DNA of 6,911 nucleotides from BNXB01 sp031556375 (lineage in GTDB: Bacteria; Bacteroidota; Bacteroidia; Bacteroidales; Azobacteroidaceae). Positions 1 to 6,424 of this stretch are shown piece after piece. The notes beneath the pieces are model-generated. The model was not told where the DNA came from. It searched no databases and saw only the letters and a list, made by a program, of their open reading frames with translations. Position 1 is the stretch's first letter. Each line of letters begins with the position of its first letter. Position numbers and translations under genes: made by a program. The stretch is from assembly GCA_031556375.1 (NCBI GenBank), contig JAVBTA010000063.1:1-6911 (forward strand), given 5' to 3'.

Positions 1-525
1 TACATCACTATTTCCGGTAATAGTAAAACCTTTTCTAGCATAAACTGCTGCAGCATTTCCAACAATAACGTCATTATCCATCATAGATGAGGCTGAACAT
101 GTGATATTCATATTTCCGCTATTGATTGTTAATAATTCCATGGTTGTTATCGCACTGAACATATAACTGTTTCCGGTATATGTAAAAGATAACGTTCCGG
201 TACTTCCTCCAATAGTAAGAGAACCGTTACAAAAGATTGCATCAGTTGTATTATCACTAATTGAAATATTACCTGCATAACTCAGGTTAATAACATTGTC
301 CGGCTGACAATTAATAGCAATACTCTGTCCGGCATACGTGTTTGTCAAAGAAATCGTTGCCGTTCCGGCAGTCCATGTCCAACCTGTTCCGGAATCATTC
401 GTGCTCAAATCGGGGACAAGTGTTCCGCCGATGATCATTGAACCAGTTGCAGCGTATGTTTGAGAAGTAAGGCCAAAAATCAGCATCAGCTGAACAATAG
501 TGCTTTTAAGTAATAGTTGTTTCAT
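1..525 (-). CDS. Secreted beta-helix-like protein, partial (carboxyl end outside window)
   Basis: An open frame of 175 codons runs from the ATG at 525 to the left edge without a stop, so only the amino-terminal part is present. Residues 1-26 form a classical Sec signal peptide: a Lys at 2, a hydrophobic stretch (LMLIFGL) and a likely signal peptidase I site at TYAA. There is no lipobox cysteine. After residue 45 the sequence reads SGTGWTWTAGTATISL, then short alternating units such as SLTIGGSTGTLSF and LLTINSGNMNI. This rhythm of 'L.I.gG.gtL.i' beta-strands is known from exported right-handed beta-helix and carbohydrate-binding-like proteins of gut Bacteroidales. Three cysteines (73, 99, 143) fall in the mature part. 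The exported location is well supported. A carbohydrate-binding or adhesive role is inference from the repeat style only. The gene is divergent from the AraC-type regulator and shares its upstream region, so that regulator is a possible controller. Confidence 0.8.
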   Translation of the reverse strand, partial: MKQLLLKSTIVQLMLIFGLTSQTYAATGSMIIGGTLVPDLSTNDSGTGWTWTAGTATISLTNTYAGQSIAINCQPDNVINLSYAGNISISDNTTDAIFCNGSLTIGGSTGTLSFTYTGNSYMFSAITTMELLTINSGNMNITCSASSMMDNDVIVGNAAAVYARKGFTITGNSDV

Positions 526-557
526 ACCCGTTCATTTTTTGTTTATAAATTTCTTTT

Positions 558-573
558 GAAAGCTATAAATGTA
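558..573 (-). promoter_or_regulatory. Weak candidate -7 region for the minus-strand secreted protein
   Basis: Read on the minus strand, two overlapping or adjacent 7-of-8 matches to the Bacteroidetes -7 element TAnnTTTG occur here: TACATTTA (573-566) and TAGCTTTC (565-558). They lie 33-48 bases upstream of the start codon at 525, a sensible distance. I see no TTG at the expected -33 spacing for either. Only the position and the -7 similarity support the call, and it could be chance in an AT-rich region. Confidence 0.3.
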
Positions 574-588
574 TAATGTAAGAATGAG

Positions 589-627
589 AACTTATAGCCA
601 TATTTGAAAAACTTATAGCCATATTTG
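589..627. repeat. Tandem 18-bp direct repeat with 21-bp period, candidate regulator binding sites
   Basis: The 18-mer AACTTATAGCCATATTTG occurs twice without mismatch, at 589-606 and 610-627. Start-to-start spacing is 21 bp, two turns of B-DNA, so a protein bound to each copy would sit on the same face of the helix. A similar half-site lies on the other strand at 561-570 (ATTTATAGCT read on minus, 8 of 10 matching ACTTATAGCC). The pair is in the shared upstream region of the secreted protein and the AraC-type regulator, about 45-83 bp before the regulator's -7 element. Paired direct repeats at helical spacing are typical of AraC-family operators, so autoregulation or control of the divergent gene is a reasonable inference. 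Slippage duplication without function remains possible. Confidence 0.6.
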
Positions 628-671
628 TAATTCATTAGTCATCAAACAATTTCAAATAAAGTTATTTTTTG

Positions 672-679
672 TACATTTG
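672..679 (+). promoter_or_regulatory. Promoter -7 element for the AraC-type regulator gene
   Basis: TACATTTG matches the Bacteroidetes -7 consensus TAnnTTTG exactly and lies 41 bases before the ATG at 721, giving a predicted leader of roughly 35-40 nt. The -33 region is poor: the nearest candidate is TTTC at 650-653, 18 bases upstream, instead of TTTG. A weak -33 with nearby direct repeats suits a promoter that needs an activator, but that is inference. Confidence 0.55.
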
Positions 680-720
680 TAGAGTTTGATACAAAAGCCG
701 TATTCTTAGAGTATTCCTAC

Positions 721-2049
721 ATGATTGAGATAAAAACAATATATCCGGTTTTGGTAATTGCGATGTCGATACTTCCAATTACCTTCGGTTTTTTATTGTT
801 ACTTTTTGCCGTGCCGAAAGGTTCGGTATTGCAAACTTATCGCACATCCCGCAAAGCTCTGTCGTTTGCTTATATCATATTCGGTCTGCTAAATATAATG
901 GAGGCTATCTTTATGAGAGGAAATGCGGGAGAAGATCGTCTGATGCTGGCCGATTTTTGTCTGATTATTGCTTCCTTTCAGGCTTTTCTATTCACTATCA
1001 GCTTGATTATATTGATTGATCCAGGATTTGTTTCCAAATCATGGAAAACATACCAATTGTGTTGTATAGCAGGTTTAAGCGCCGTTACAATTATCGGTTT
1101 TAATGTAGAGTCTATTTTTTTTAAGCATCTTGTTTTGGTGTTGTTTTCCGGCTTTTATCTTTATCAGTTGTTTTTTTATACCCGCTTGTTTTTGCAAAAG
1201 AAAAAATTATATATTCAAAAAGTGGAACGTTATTTTTCAGGAACTGAAAGCAAATGGTTGAAATGGATCAATATTGCATTTTTTTCGGCTCTGTCGATCG
1301 GCATAGGTGCTTTTTTCCTGATTATATTTACCAGTCAGTGGTTTAATCTGGTATTTACAATCATTTGTTTCATTTTTTATTTCCTTTTTGCAGTAAAATA
1401 TCTTGAATATCCGCAACTTTTCCAAAGGCTTCAACCTGTAATTGTCTCAGAGCAAAATAATATTCCGGACATATCAATCGGCGAACAACAGTCATTAGAA
1501 CATAAATTAAACCTGTGGATCTGCAAAAAATCTTTCCTGGAAGAAAATATCACAATTGATCATGTTGCTCAACAATTGGAAGTCAACCGTCTTTATTTGT
1601 CTTTTCATATTCAGGCCTATTTGCAAATGGATTTTAAAAGTTGGTTGAATTACTTGAAACAAAGGGAACAACAACTTTCTTATCAGAATCATGTTACCCA
1701 ATCGGATAATTGCCATTTATTTGAACGGTTAGAGAATATGATATCCCAGCAAAAACTTTTTCTTGATGTTGAAATAACGAGAGATGAGCTTGCAAGAAAG
1801 CTTCACACCAATACTCGTTATTTATGCGAAGCTATCAAGGAAAAAATGGATATGACTTTTGGAGAATATGTAAATAACCTGCGTTTGGATCATGCACACA
1901 AATTATTAGTAGATTCCGATGAAAGAAGTACACCGATATTAGTTATTGCTCTATCTTCTGGATTCAAATCATTACGGACATTTAACCGGGCTTTCAAAGA
2001 AAAGTTCGGAATCTCTCCGAAAGAGGTGAGAAACACTTTTGTAATGTAA
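721..2049 (+). CDS. Seven-helix membrane sensor with AraC-type DNA-binding domain
   Basis: The 442-residue protein has an all-membrane amino-terminal half and a carboxyl-terminal AraC/HTH_18 domain. Hydrophobic segments lie near 8-31, 45-64, 74-99, 112-130, 133-155, 181-204 and 207-227. Positive charge sits in the loops at 32-45 and 155-180, which puts the amino terminus outside and the carboxyl terminus in the cytoplasm. The full AraC domain spans about 340-438: helix-turn-helix 1 around TRDELARKLHTNTRYL, and helix-turn-helix 2 carrying the family signature IALSSGFKSLRTFNRAFKEK ending in FGISPKEVR. A degenerate extra copy of the first half lies at about 266-320. It is a transcription regulator likely to sense a membrane or extracytoplasmic signal; the ligand is unknown. 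The ATG at 721 is chosen because it precedes the first membrane segment and follows a good -7 box; no Shine-Dalgarno is seen. It is divergent from the secreted protein and monocistronic. Target genes cannot be read from the sequence. Confidence 0.88.
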   Translation: MIEIKTIYPVLVIAMSILPITFGFLLLLFAVPKGSVLQTYRTSRKALSFAYIIFGLLNIMEAIFMRGNAGEDRLMLADFCLIIASFQAFLFTISLIILIDPGFVSKSWKTYQLCCIAGLSAVTIIGFNVESIFFKHLVLVLFSGFYLYQLFFYTRLFLQKKKLYIQKVERYFSGTESKWLKWINIAFFSALSIGIGAFFLIIFTSQWFNLVFTIICFIFYFLFAVKYLEYPQLFQRLQPVIVSEQNNIPDISIGEQQSLEHKLNLWICKKSFLEENITIDHVAQQLEVNRLYLSFHIQAYLQMDFKSWLNYLKQREQQLSYQNHVTQSDNCHLFERLENMISQQKLFLDVEITRDELARKLHTNTRYLCEAIKEKMDMTFGEYVNNLRLDHAHKLLVDSDERSTPILVIALSSGFKSLRTFNRAFKEKFGISPKEVRNTFVM

Positions 2050-2208
2050 TTGATTTCCATCAACAGTTATCAAATAATATGTTTATCTGGCTGATTTTAC
2101 AGTTCGTGCTCAAAAGGTGACAATTCTGGTTTGCCCGTAACCCTATTGTGAGTATTCAGATTGCAGAAGTTGTAAAAGATCACCTGTAATTTTCTGTTTA
2201 GGCATAAA
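2050..2208. other. Convergent intergenic gap without clear features
   Basis: This 159-bp stretch lies between the convergent ends of the AraC-type regulator and the tonB-like gene. A weak AT-rich hairpin TTGAT-TTCC-ATCAA (2050-2063) starts right after the regulator stop codon but has no T-run. AGGTGA (2115-2120) and TCACCT (2180-2185) are inverted copies 59 bases apart, probably chance. I see no gene and no convincing terminator. Confidence 0.5.
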
Positions 2209-2991
2209 TTATAAAGAAAAATTTATCGGTAGGTAACACTTAACCCGGATAGGTTTGCCCTCTTTTTTTATCGGTTGCCAAACCGGCATCGAACGGATAA
2301 CCCTTAAAGCTTCTTCATCCAGAAAGATATATACTCCTTTTATTAATTCGATATCGGATATGGAACCATCCTGATTGAGGAAAAAGGAGTAAATTACATT
2401 TCCCTGTATCTTTTGTTTATAGGCAACATCAGGATATTTAAGATTTCGATAAACATACTGTCTCATGTTTAACAGTAAAGCCTGAATCTCAGAAAGTGAA
2501 TCCGCTTGGTTAAAGTTTTGATCTTCAGATATTTCCTTGTGTTTAATTTTTTCTAGTTTTTTTTGAAAGTCGGATTTTTCAAAAAGAATAGAATCCGGAG
2601 GAATTATTTTAGCAGTATCATAGGATAATTCTATCTTGTCAGTTTTGAGAGGTTCTATGATTATATTATCTTCATCAACTATTTGTAAAGAAGTATTTGT
2701 ATGTTTTTGAGCAGGTATTTCTTTGTCTGGAGTCTTGGGATTTTCATAGTTATACTCTGTCATTACTATTAAATTTGAGATGCTGGCAGGTTTTAAATCA
2801 ATTTCATTTGTATTCCATCCTATACGAACAAAAAGTAATATTCCTATGGATATAACTATTACACTACCAATTACTATAAGTAAGGCATATAAATGTCTTT
2901 TGGAGGATGTTTTACGTAAATAATAAGCTCCGAATCTTTTATTTCTACCTTCAAATATCAGATCACGCCAGGCATCCGAATTCAAATCCAT
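2209..2991 (-). CDS. TonB-like energy transducer protein
   Basis: The 260-residue protein opens with a cytoplasmic segment carrying FEGRNKRFGAYYLRK at 13-27, the signature found before the membrane anchor of Bacteroidetes TonB-like proteins. One transmembrane helix follows at about 34-56, then a periplasmic linker (57-173) and a TonB carboxyl-terminal domain (about 174-258) with the hallmarks YPDVA, GNVIYSFFLNQDGSI, DEEALRVIRSMPVWQP and a final beta-strand. TonB couples the proton-motive force, through ExbB/ExbD, to TonB-dependent outer-membrane transporters; no partner gene is in the window. The linker is charged (Lys/Glu/Asp) with few prolines, unlike the long Pro-Lys linkers of classical TonB, so reach across the periplasm may differ. 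The start is chosen because it matches the family amino terminus. It lies 90 bp downstream of pspC on the same strand, but a promoter in that gap suggests separate transcription. Confidence 0.9.
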   Translation of the reverse strand: MDLNSDAWRDLIFEGRNKRFGAYYLRKTSSKRHLYALLIVIGSVIVISIGILLFVRIGWNTNEIDLKPASISNLIVMTEYNYENPKTPDKEIPAQKHTNTSLQIVDEDNIIIEPLKTDKIELSYDTAKIIPPDSILFEKSDFQKKLEKIKHKEISEDQNFNQADSLSEIQALLLNMRQYVYRNLKYPDVAYKQKIQGNVIYSFFLNQDGSISDIELIKGVYIFLDEEALRVIRSMPVWQPIKKEGKPIRVKCYLPINFSL

Positions 2992-3013
2992 ATTAATATT
3001 GACTATATATATA

Positions 3014-3045
3014 CAAATATAAATCTAATTTGCCTGTTTTTCGAA
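3014..3045 (-). promoter_or_regulatory. Promoter of the tonB-like gene
   Basis: On the minus strand TATATTTG (3021-3014) matches the Bacteroidetes -7 consensus TAnnTTTG exactly. Twenty bases upstream is TTCG (3045-3042), a one-mismatch form of the -33 TTTG element. The predicted leader is only about 20 nt to the ATG at 2991. It lies wholly in the 90-bp gap after the pspC stop codon, which argues that tonB has its own transcript. Confidence 0.55.
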
Positions 3046-3081
3046 ATCTAAAGGTTAAATTTTGTTTTTGCTTTTAGTAAC

Positions 3082-3516
3082 TTATTTTGTCGGCATTACG
3101 ATCCACAAAGCAATATATACCCAAAACCCGAAGCTGCCGGCAAAAAGAGCAATGACAAAAAGCACTCTCATCAATGTCGGATCTGTGTCGAAATATTCAG
3201 CTAATCCGGAGCAAACTCCTGCAATCTTTTTATCTGAAGAGTTACGGCAAAGTTTTCTTTCTTTCTGCGTTTGTTCATAGTACTCCTGTTGCATCTCAGA
3301 GGCAGAGAATCCCAATTGATAGAGGGTATCGACAACATCAGGATAAGTGATGACCTGTTTTCCCATCGTTAATTTATCTGTCAATAAATTAGCAATTTGA
3401 GCTTCCAAATCACGGTCATTACGGTGAATAGATAAAAATTTATTCAGGTAAGCATATGCATCGTCTTCGATTTGAAACACCTTATTTCCAAGGTGTGCTG
3501 TTACAATCTTTTTCAT
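3082..3516 (-). CDS. PspC-domain membrane protein, short form
   Basis: The 144-residue product ends in a clear PspC domain (about 88-144): KLCRNSSDKKIAGVCSGLAEYF, here given as KLCR at 87-91 and AGVCSGLAEYF at 99-109, then DTDPTLMRVLF and a hydrophobic segment at about 115-140 ending in VMPTK. The amino-terminal 1-75 (LGNKVFQIEDDAYAYLNKFL; LTDKL; ITYPDVVDTLYQLGF) is the soluble domain that often precedes PspC in Bacteroidota proteins. PspC family proteins sit in the inner membrane and take part in envelope-stress responses (phage-shock type) in proteobacteria; the role in Bacteroidota is less clear. In this phylum the gene is often beside a PadR-type regulator, but none is present here. Its promoter is consensus-like and overlapped by a dyad, so it is probably repressed by a factor encoded elsewhere. 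The product is short compared with multidomain PspC proteins but shows no truncation. Confidence 0.88.
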   Translation of the reverse strand: MKKIVTAHLGNKVFQIEDDAYAYLNKFLSIHRNDRDLEAQIANLLTDKLTMGKQVITYPDVVDTLYQLGFSASEMQQEYYEQTQKERKLCRNSSDKKIAGVCSGLAEYFDTDPTLMRVLFVIALFAGSFGFWVYIALWIVMPTK

Positions 3517-3554
3517 GACTGCTAGGTATTAAAGTTTGTGATAAATTTATAGTG

Positions 3555-3584
3555 CAAATGTAATAAAAACCTAGTACCATGCAA
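3555..3584 (-). promoter_or_regulatory. Consensus promoter of the pspC-like gene
   Basis: On the minus strand TTG (3584-3582), a 19-base spacer and TACATTTG (3562-3555) form an exact match to the Bacteroidetes sigma-70-type promoter TTG-N19-TAnnTTTG. It lies about 39 bases before the ATG at 3516, giving a leader near 35 nt. It is the best promoter in the window. Confidence 0.7.
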
Positions 3585-3596
3585 TACAAAGTACTA
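3572..3596. promoter_or_regulatory. Imperfect 25-bp dyad over the pspC -33 element, candidate operator
   Basis: Two 10-bp arms, TAGTACCATG (3572-3581) and CAAAGTACTA (3587-3596), are inverted repeats matching at 8 of 10 positions around a 5-base spacer CAATA. The -33 TTG of the pspC promoter lies in the spacer, so a dimeric protein bound here would block RNA polymerase. A PadR-type repressor would be a natural candidate because such regulators accompany pspC genes in Bacteroidota, but none is encoded here and the assignment is inference. Confidence 0.5.
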
Positions 3597-3695
3597 TCGG
3601 TTAATAAAGTTTAACATTTACTCGGAGAAATAATAAAATAAGGAGAAACCGTCAAATTCAGATTTCAGAATAAGAGCGATTCAATAAAAAAGAAT

Positions 3696-3703
3696 TAACT
3701 TTG
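3696..3703 (+). promoter_or_regulatory. Promoter -7 element for the transglutaminase-like lipoprotein gene
   Basis: TAACTTTG matches TAnnTTTG exactly and ends only 16 bases before the ATG at 3720. With the usual short distance from -7 box to transcript start, the leader would be about 10-13 nt and very AT-rich, leaving no room for a Shine-Dalgarno. No TTG is seen at the -33 spacing. Confidence 0.45.
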
Positions 3704-3719
3704 CATAAATCAATTTTTT

Positions 3720-6365
3720 ATGAAACGGTTAATTTTTTATTTTTTTCCTTTGTTTTTCATACATGGATGTGTTCCACAAGAAAAACATTTCCTGACAAAT
3801 GAAACGTATCGTAATCAGGTTCATGAGCAATTCCTAAAGCGAAAGGATTTGTTGAAAACACGTGAAGCAGAAATGCTTTCCGTATTTAATGATAGTACCC
3901 TGAATACGGAACAACGTGAGGCTTTGGAGTTTTTATATGCTTATATGCCATTATGCGATTTAGCCGATTATGATGGTAAATTCTTTTTAGATCAAGTGAA
4001 TGCAGCATTCAAGGCCCGTGATTATTTCTCGTGGGGAAAAACTGTTCCGGAAGATGTATTCCGTCATTTTGTTTTGGTTTACCGGATAAATAATGAGAAC
4101 CTTGATACAGCCAGGATGGCTTTCTTTGATGAATTGAAGGATCGGATTTCCGGAATGAGTATGTCCGATGCAGTGTTGGAAGTGAATCATTGGTGTCATG
4201 AGAAAGTGACTTATCGCGGGACAGATGGTCGTACATCAGCTCCTTTGGCATTAGTTCGTACCAGTTGGGGACGTTGTGGTGAAGAATCGACATTTACAGC
4301 GACGGCTTTACGTGCGGTGGGGATTCCTGCCCGTCAGTGTTATACACCACGTTGGGCGCATACGGATGATAACCACGCCTGGGTTGAGGTTTGGGTAGAT
4401 GGTAAATGGCATTATATCGGTGCTTGTGAGCCGGAACCGGTATTGGATATGGCCTGGTTTACAGCTCCTGCAAAACGGGCAATGATGGTACATACAAATG
4501 TTTTCGGATTATATAATGGGCCGGAGGAAAAGAATTTAGAAACCAATTTATATTCCAAAATTAATTTGTTGTCAAATTATGCCGATACACGTCAGTTAAA
4601 GGTAAATGTGAAAGATGTTGCCGGTCAACCAGTGAAAGATGCAAATGTAAGATTCAAATTATATAATTATGCTCAGATCTATCCGATAGCAGAGGCTAAG
4701 ACTGATTCTATGGGAAATGCATCGTTATTGACAGGCGTGGGCGATTTAGTGGTTTGGGTAAATAAGGATAGATATTATGGCTATCAGCAAGCTTCTTCAG
4801 GGCAGAATGACGTTGTAATAGAATTGAAGTATCAACCGGGAGAAATGTATACTGAAAAAATGGAATTAGTACCTCCTGTTGAACAAAAAATAAAAGCTGC
4901 TGATCCGGATAAACTGGCTGAAAATGCAAAACGTTTTGTTTATGAAGATTCAGTTCGGAATGCTTATATGCAGACGTTTATAAAGAAAGATAACGCAATA
5001 GAATTTGCCGCTAAACAAGGTTTAGATAAAGAACAGACCTGGAAATATCTGGAATTATCTCAGGGAAACTGGAAAGAAATAAAGCAGTTTATTGAAGCGA
5101 ATAACAAAAATCCGTATTTATTTCCGTTTTTGGCATCTTTGTCTGAAAAAGATTTGAGGGATACTCCTGCAGAATACTTGTCTGATCATTTGGTATATGA
5201 GGTTTTTGAAGAAGGGAAACCTTTTCTGGATAAGCTAAAAAGAGATGAAGAAGTGAATTTCATTGCAAAATATGTATTATCTCCGAGAATAGGTATTGAA
5301 ATTATTCGTCCATGGCGTTCTTTCCTGAGGTCAAAATTTCAATTTCCTAAGTCAGAGATTACTCCTGTAAATATAATTACATGGATAAAGGATAATATCC
5401 GGATTATGGATGAAGAGAACTATTATAATTGCGCGATCACTCCGATTGGTGTCGCAGAATTGCGTATTTCCGATTCTCGTTCCAGAGATATCGCTTTTGT
5501 GGCAGCTTGTCGGACGTATGGTATTCCTGCCCGATTAGAACCAGCAACAGGAAAACCACAGTATTTTGAAAAAAATAAATGGATAGATGCTTTATTTGAA
5601 GCAAAAGTTCCGGAGGCGACAGTGAAGGCCCAAGTAATATTTACAAATGATGCCTCAAATAAAGTGAAACCTCAATATGAGATCCATTATACAATTGCGA
5701 AATTCAATAATGGAGATTTTATGCCGTTGGATTATTATGATGATCCGGCATTGAAGAAATATCCGGCAACAGTATTGGTTGATACAGGTTATTACCGGTT
5801 GATGATCGGTAGTCGTGCAAATGATGGATCTGTAACGACATTGACAGAGTATTTTGCATTATCAGCAAATGAGAAGAAGGTACTGAATATTAAAATGCCT
5901 GAGGTTGTAGGTAAACAACAGGTAATGGGTATTGTGGATATGAATACGATTGTTCAGTTGACAGACGGAACAAAGAAGACATTGAAAGATATTTCAAATG
6001 GAAAAGGGGTGATGTTGTGTTTTATTGATCCTGATCGTGAACCTTCGAAGCATATTTTACAGGATTTGCCGGCATTGCAACAGGAATTTGAAGATTGGGA
6101 CGGAGGAATTGTTATGATGACTCCGGACGATAAATTTTCAGTAGCTTTTGATGCATCAGCATTCAAAAATTTACCTAAACAAACGACCTGGACTGTTGAT
6201 CCCGGACGTACACTTTTAAATACAGTCTCTAATACATTACAACTTGGATTCCGAGATAATTTCCCATTGACCCTTTATTTATCGAATAATGGAGGAGTAT
6301 TGTTCTTTTCCGAAGGTTACAGGATCGGGATAGGAGAGAATATTATGAAAACTATTAAACAATAA
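3720..6365 (+). CDS. Large lipoprotein: transglutaminase-like, pseudo-transglutaminase and thioredoxin-like domains
   Basis: This 881-residue protein starts with a lipoprotein signal peptide (FFPLFFIHGC, lipidated Cys17), so it acts in the periplasm or on an outer-membrane face. Domain order: helical amino-terminal region (30-145); transglutaminase-like core (about 150-260) with nucleophile Cys186 in GRCGEES and His219 in NHAWVEVW; a carboxypeptidase-regulatory or Ig-like beta-sandwich (about 290-372, VAGQPVKDANV); a helical region (400-545); a second transglutaminase-like segment (about 548-630) where GIPAR recurs but Ser586 replaces the nucleophile and no catalytic His is seen; a beta-sandwich (about 635-728); and a thioredoxin-like domain (about 760-881) with DPDREP in place of CxxC, while a likely cis-proline remains in NFPLTLYL. 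The usual Asp after WHYI is Gly234, followed by ACEPEP. The first domain may cut or cross-link peptides or proteins; the substrate is unknown. It stands alone between its promoter and a terminator. The domain boundaries are estimates by eye. Confidence 0.85.
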   Translation: MKRLIFYFFPLFFIHGCVPQEKHFLTNETYRNQVHEQFLKRKDLLKTREAEMLSVFNDSTLNTEQREALEFLYAYMPLCDLADYDGKFFLDQVNAAFKARDYFSWGKTVPEDVFRHFVLVYRINNENLDTARMAFFDELKDRISGMSMSDAVLEVNHWCHEKVTYRGTDGRTSAPLALVRTSWGRCGEESTFTATALRAVGIPARQCYTPRWAHTDDNHAWVEVWVDGKWHYIGACEPEPVLDMAWFTAPAKRAMMVHTNVFGLYNGPEEKNLETNLYSKINLLSNYADTRQLKVNVKDVAGQPVKDANVRFKLYNYAQIYPIAEAKTDSMGNASLLTGVGDLVVWVNKDRYYGYQQASSGQNDVVIELKYQPGEMYTEKMELVPPVEQKIKAADPDKLAENAKRFVYEDSVRNAYMQTFIKKDNAIEFAAKQGLDKEQTWKYLELSQGNWKEIKQFIEANNKNPYLFPFLASLSEKDLRDTPAEYLSDHLVYEVFEEGKPFLDKLKRDEEVNFIAKYVLSPRIGIEIIRPWRSFLRSKFQFPKSEITPVNIITWIKDNIRIMDEENYYNCAITPIGVAELRISDSRSRDIAFVAACRTYGIPARLEPATGKPQYFEKNKWIDALFEAKVPEATVKAQVIFTNDASNKVKPQYEIHYTIAKFNNGDFMPLDYYDDPALKKYPATVLVDTGYYRLMIGSRANDGSVTTLTEYFALSANEKKVLNIKMPEVVGKQQVMGIVDMNTIVQLTDGTKKTLKDISNGKGVMLCFIDPDREPSKHILQDLPALQQEFEDWDGGIVMMTPDDKFSVAFDASAFKNLPKQTTWTVDPGRTLLNTVSNTLQLGFRDNFPLTLYLSNNGGVLFFSEGYRIGIGENIMKTIKQ

Positions 6366-6400
6366 TGACTGAATAGGTAGAAAATCTAATGCCATGAAAC

Positions 6401-6424
6401 GTCGTGATTTATTTCACGATTTTT
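6401..6424 (+). terminator. Rho-independent terminator after the lipoprotein gene
   Basis: The hairpin TCGTGA (6402-6407), loop TTTATT, TCACGA (6414-6419), with a possible closing G-T pair (6401/6420), is followed by a run of five T (6420-6424). It begins 36 bases after the lipoprotein stop codon and points the right way. The stem is short, so strength is modest. It overlaps the stop codon of the oppositely oriented oxidoreductase remnant. Confidence 0.55.

Noticed and set aside
1237..1716. Minus-strand open frames inside the AraC-type regulator gene (1237-1434 and 1507-1716)
   Set aside because: Opposite strand of membrane and HTH coding regions, with no features of their own.
2074..2151. 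Possible gene remnant: a plus-strand frame reading FTVRAQKVTILV resembles the end of an exported-protein signal peptide and a first beta-strand
   Set aside because: It covers only about 20 codons with stops on both sides and no start in frame. The resemblance is too short to call a pseudogene.
2115..2185. Inverted copies AGGTGA / TCACCT as a terminator between the convergent genes
   Set aside because: Six-base arms 59 bases apart are expected by chance and would not form a stable terminator.
3062..3280. Plus-strand open frame of 72 codons
   Set aside because: It is a shadow of the PspC domain on the minus strand.
3987..4929. Minus-strand open frames within the lipoprotein gene (3987-4199, 4009-4293, 4308-4493, 4708-4929)
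   Set aside because: They lie opposite well-conserved transglutaminase-like coding sequence, have no recognisable motifs or promoters, and are the reverse-strand shadows of a real gene. The same holds for 5954-6166.
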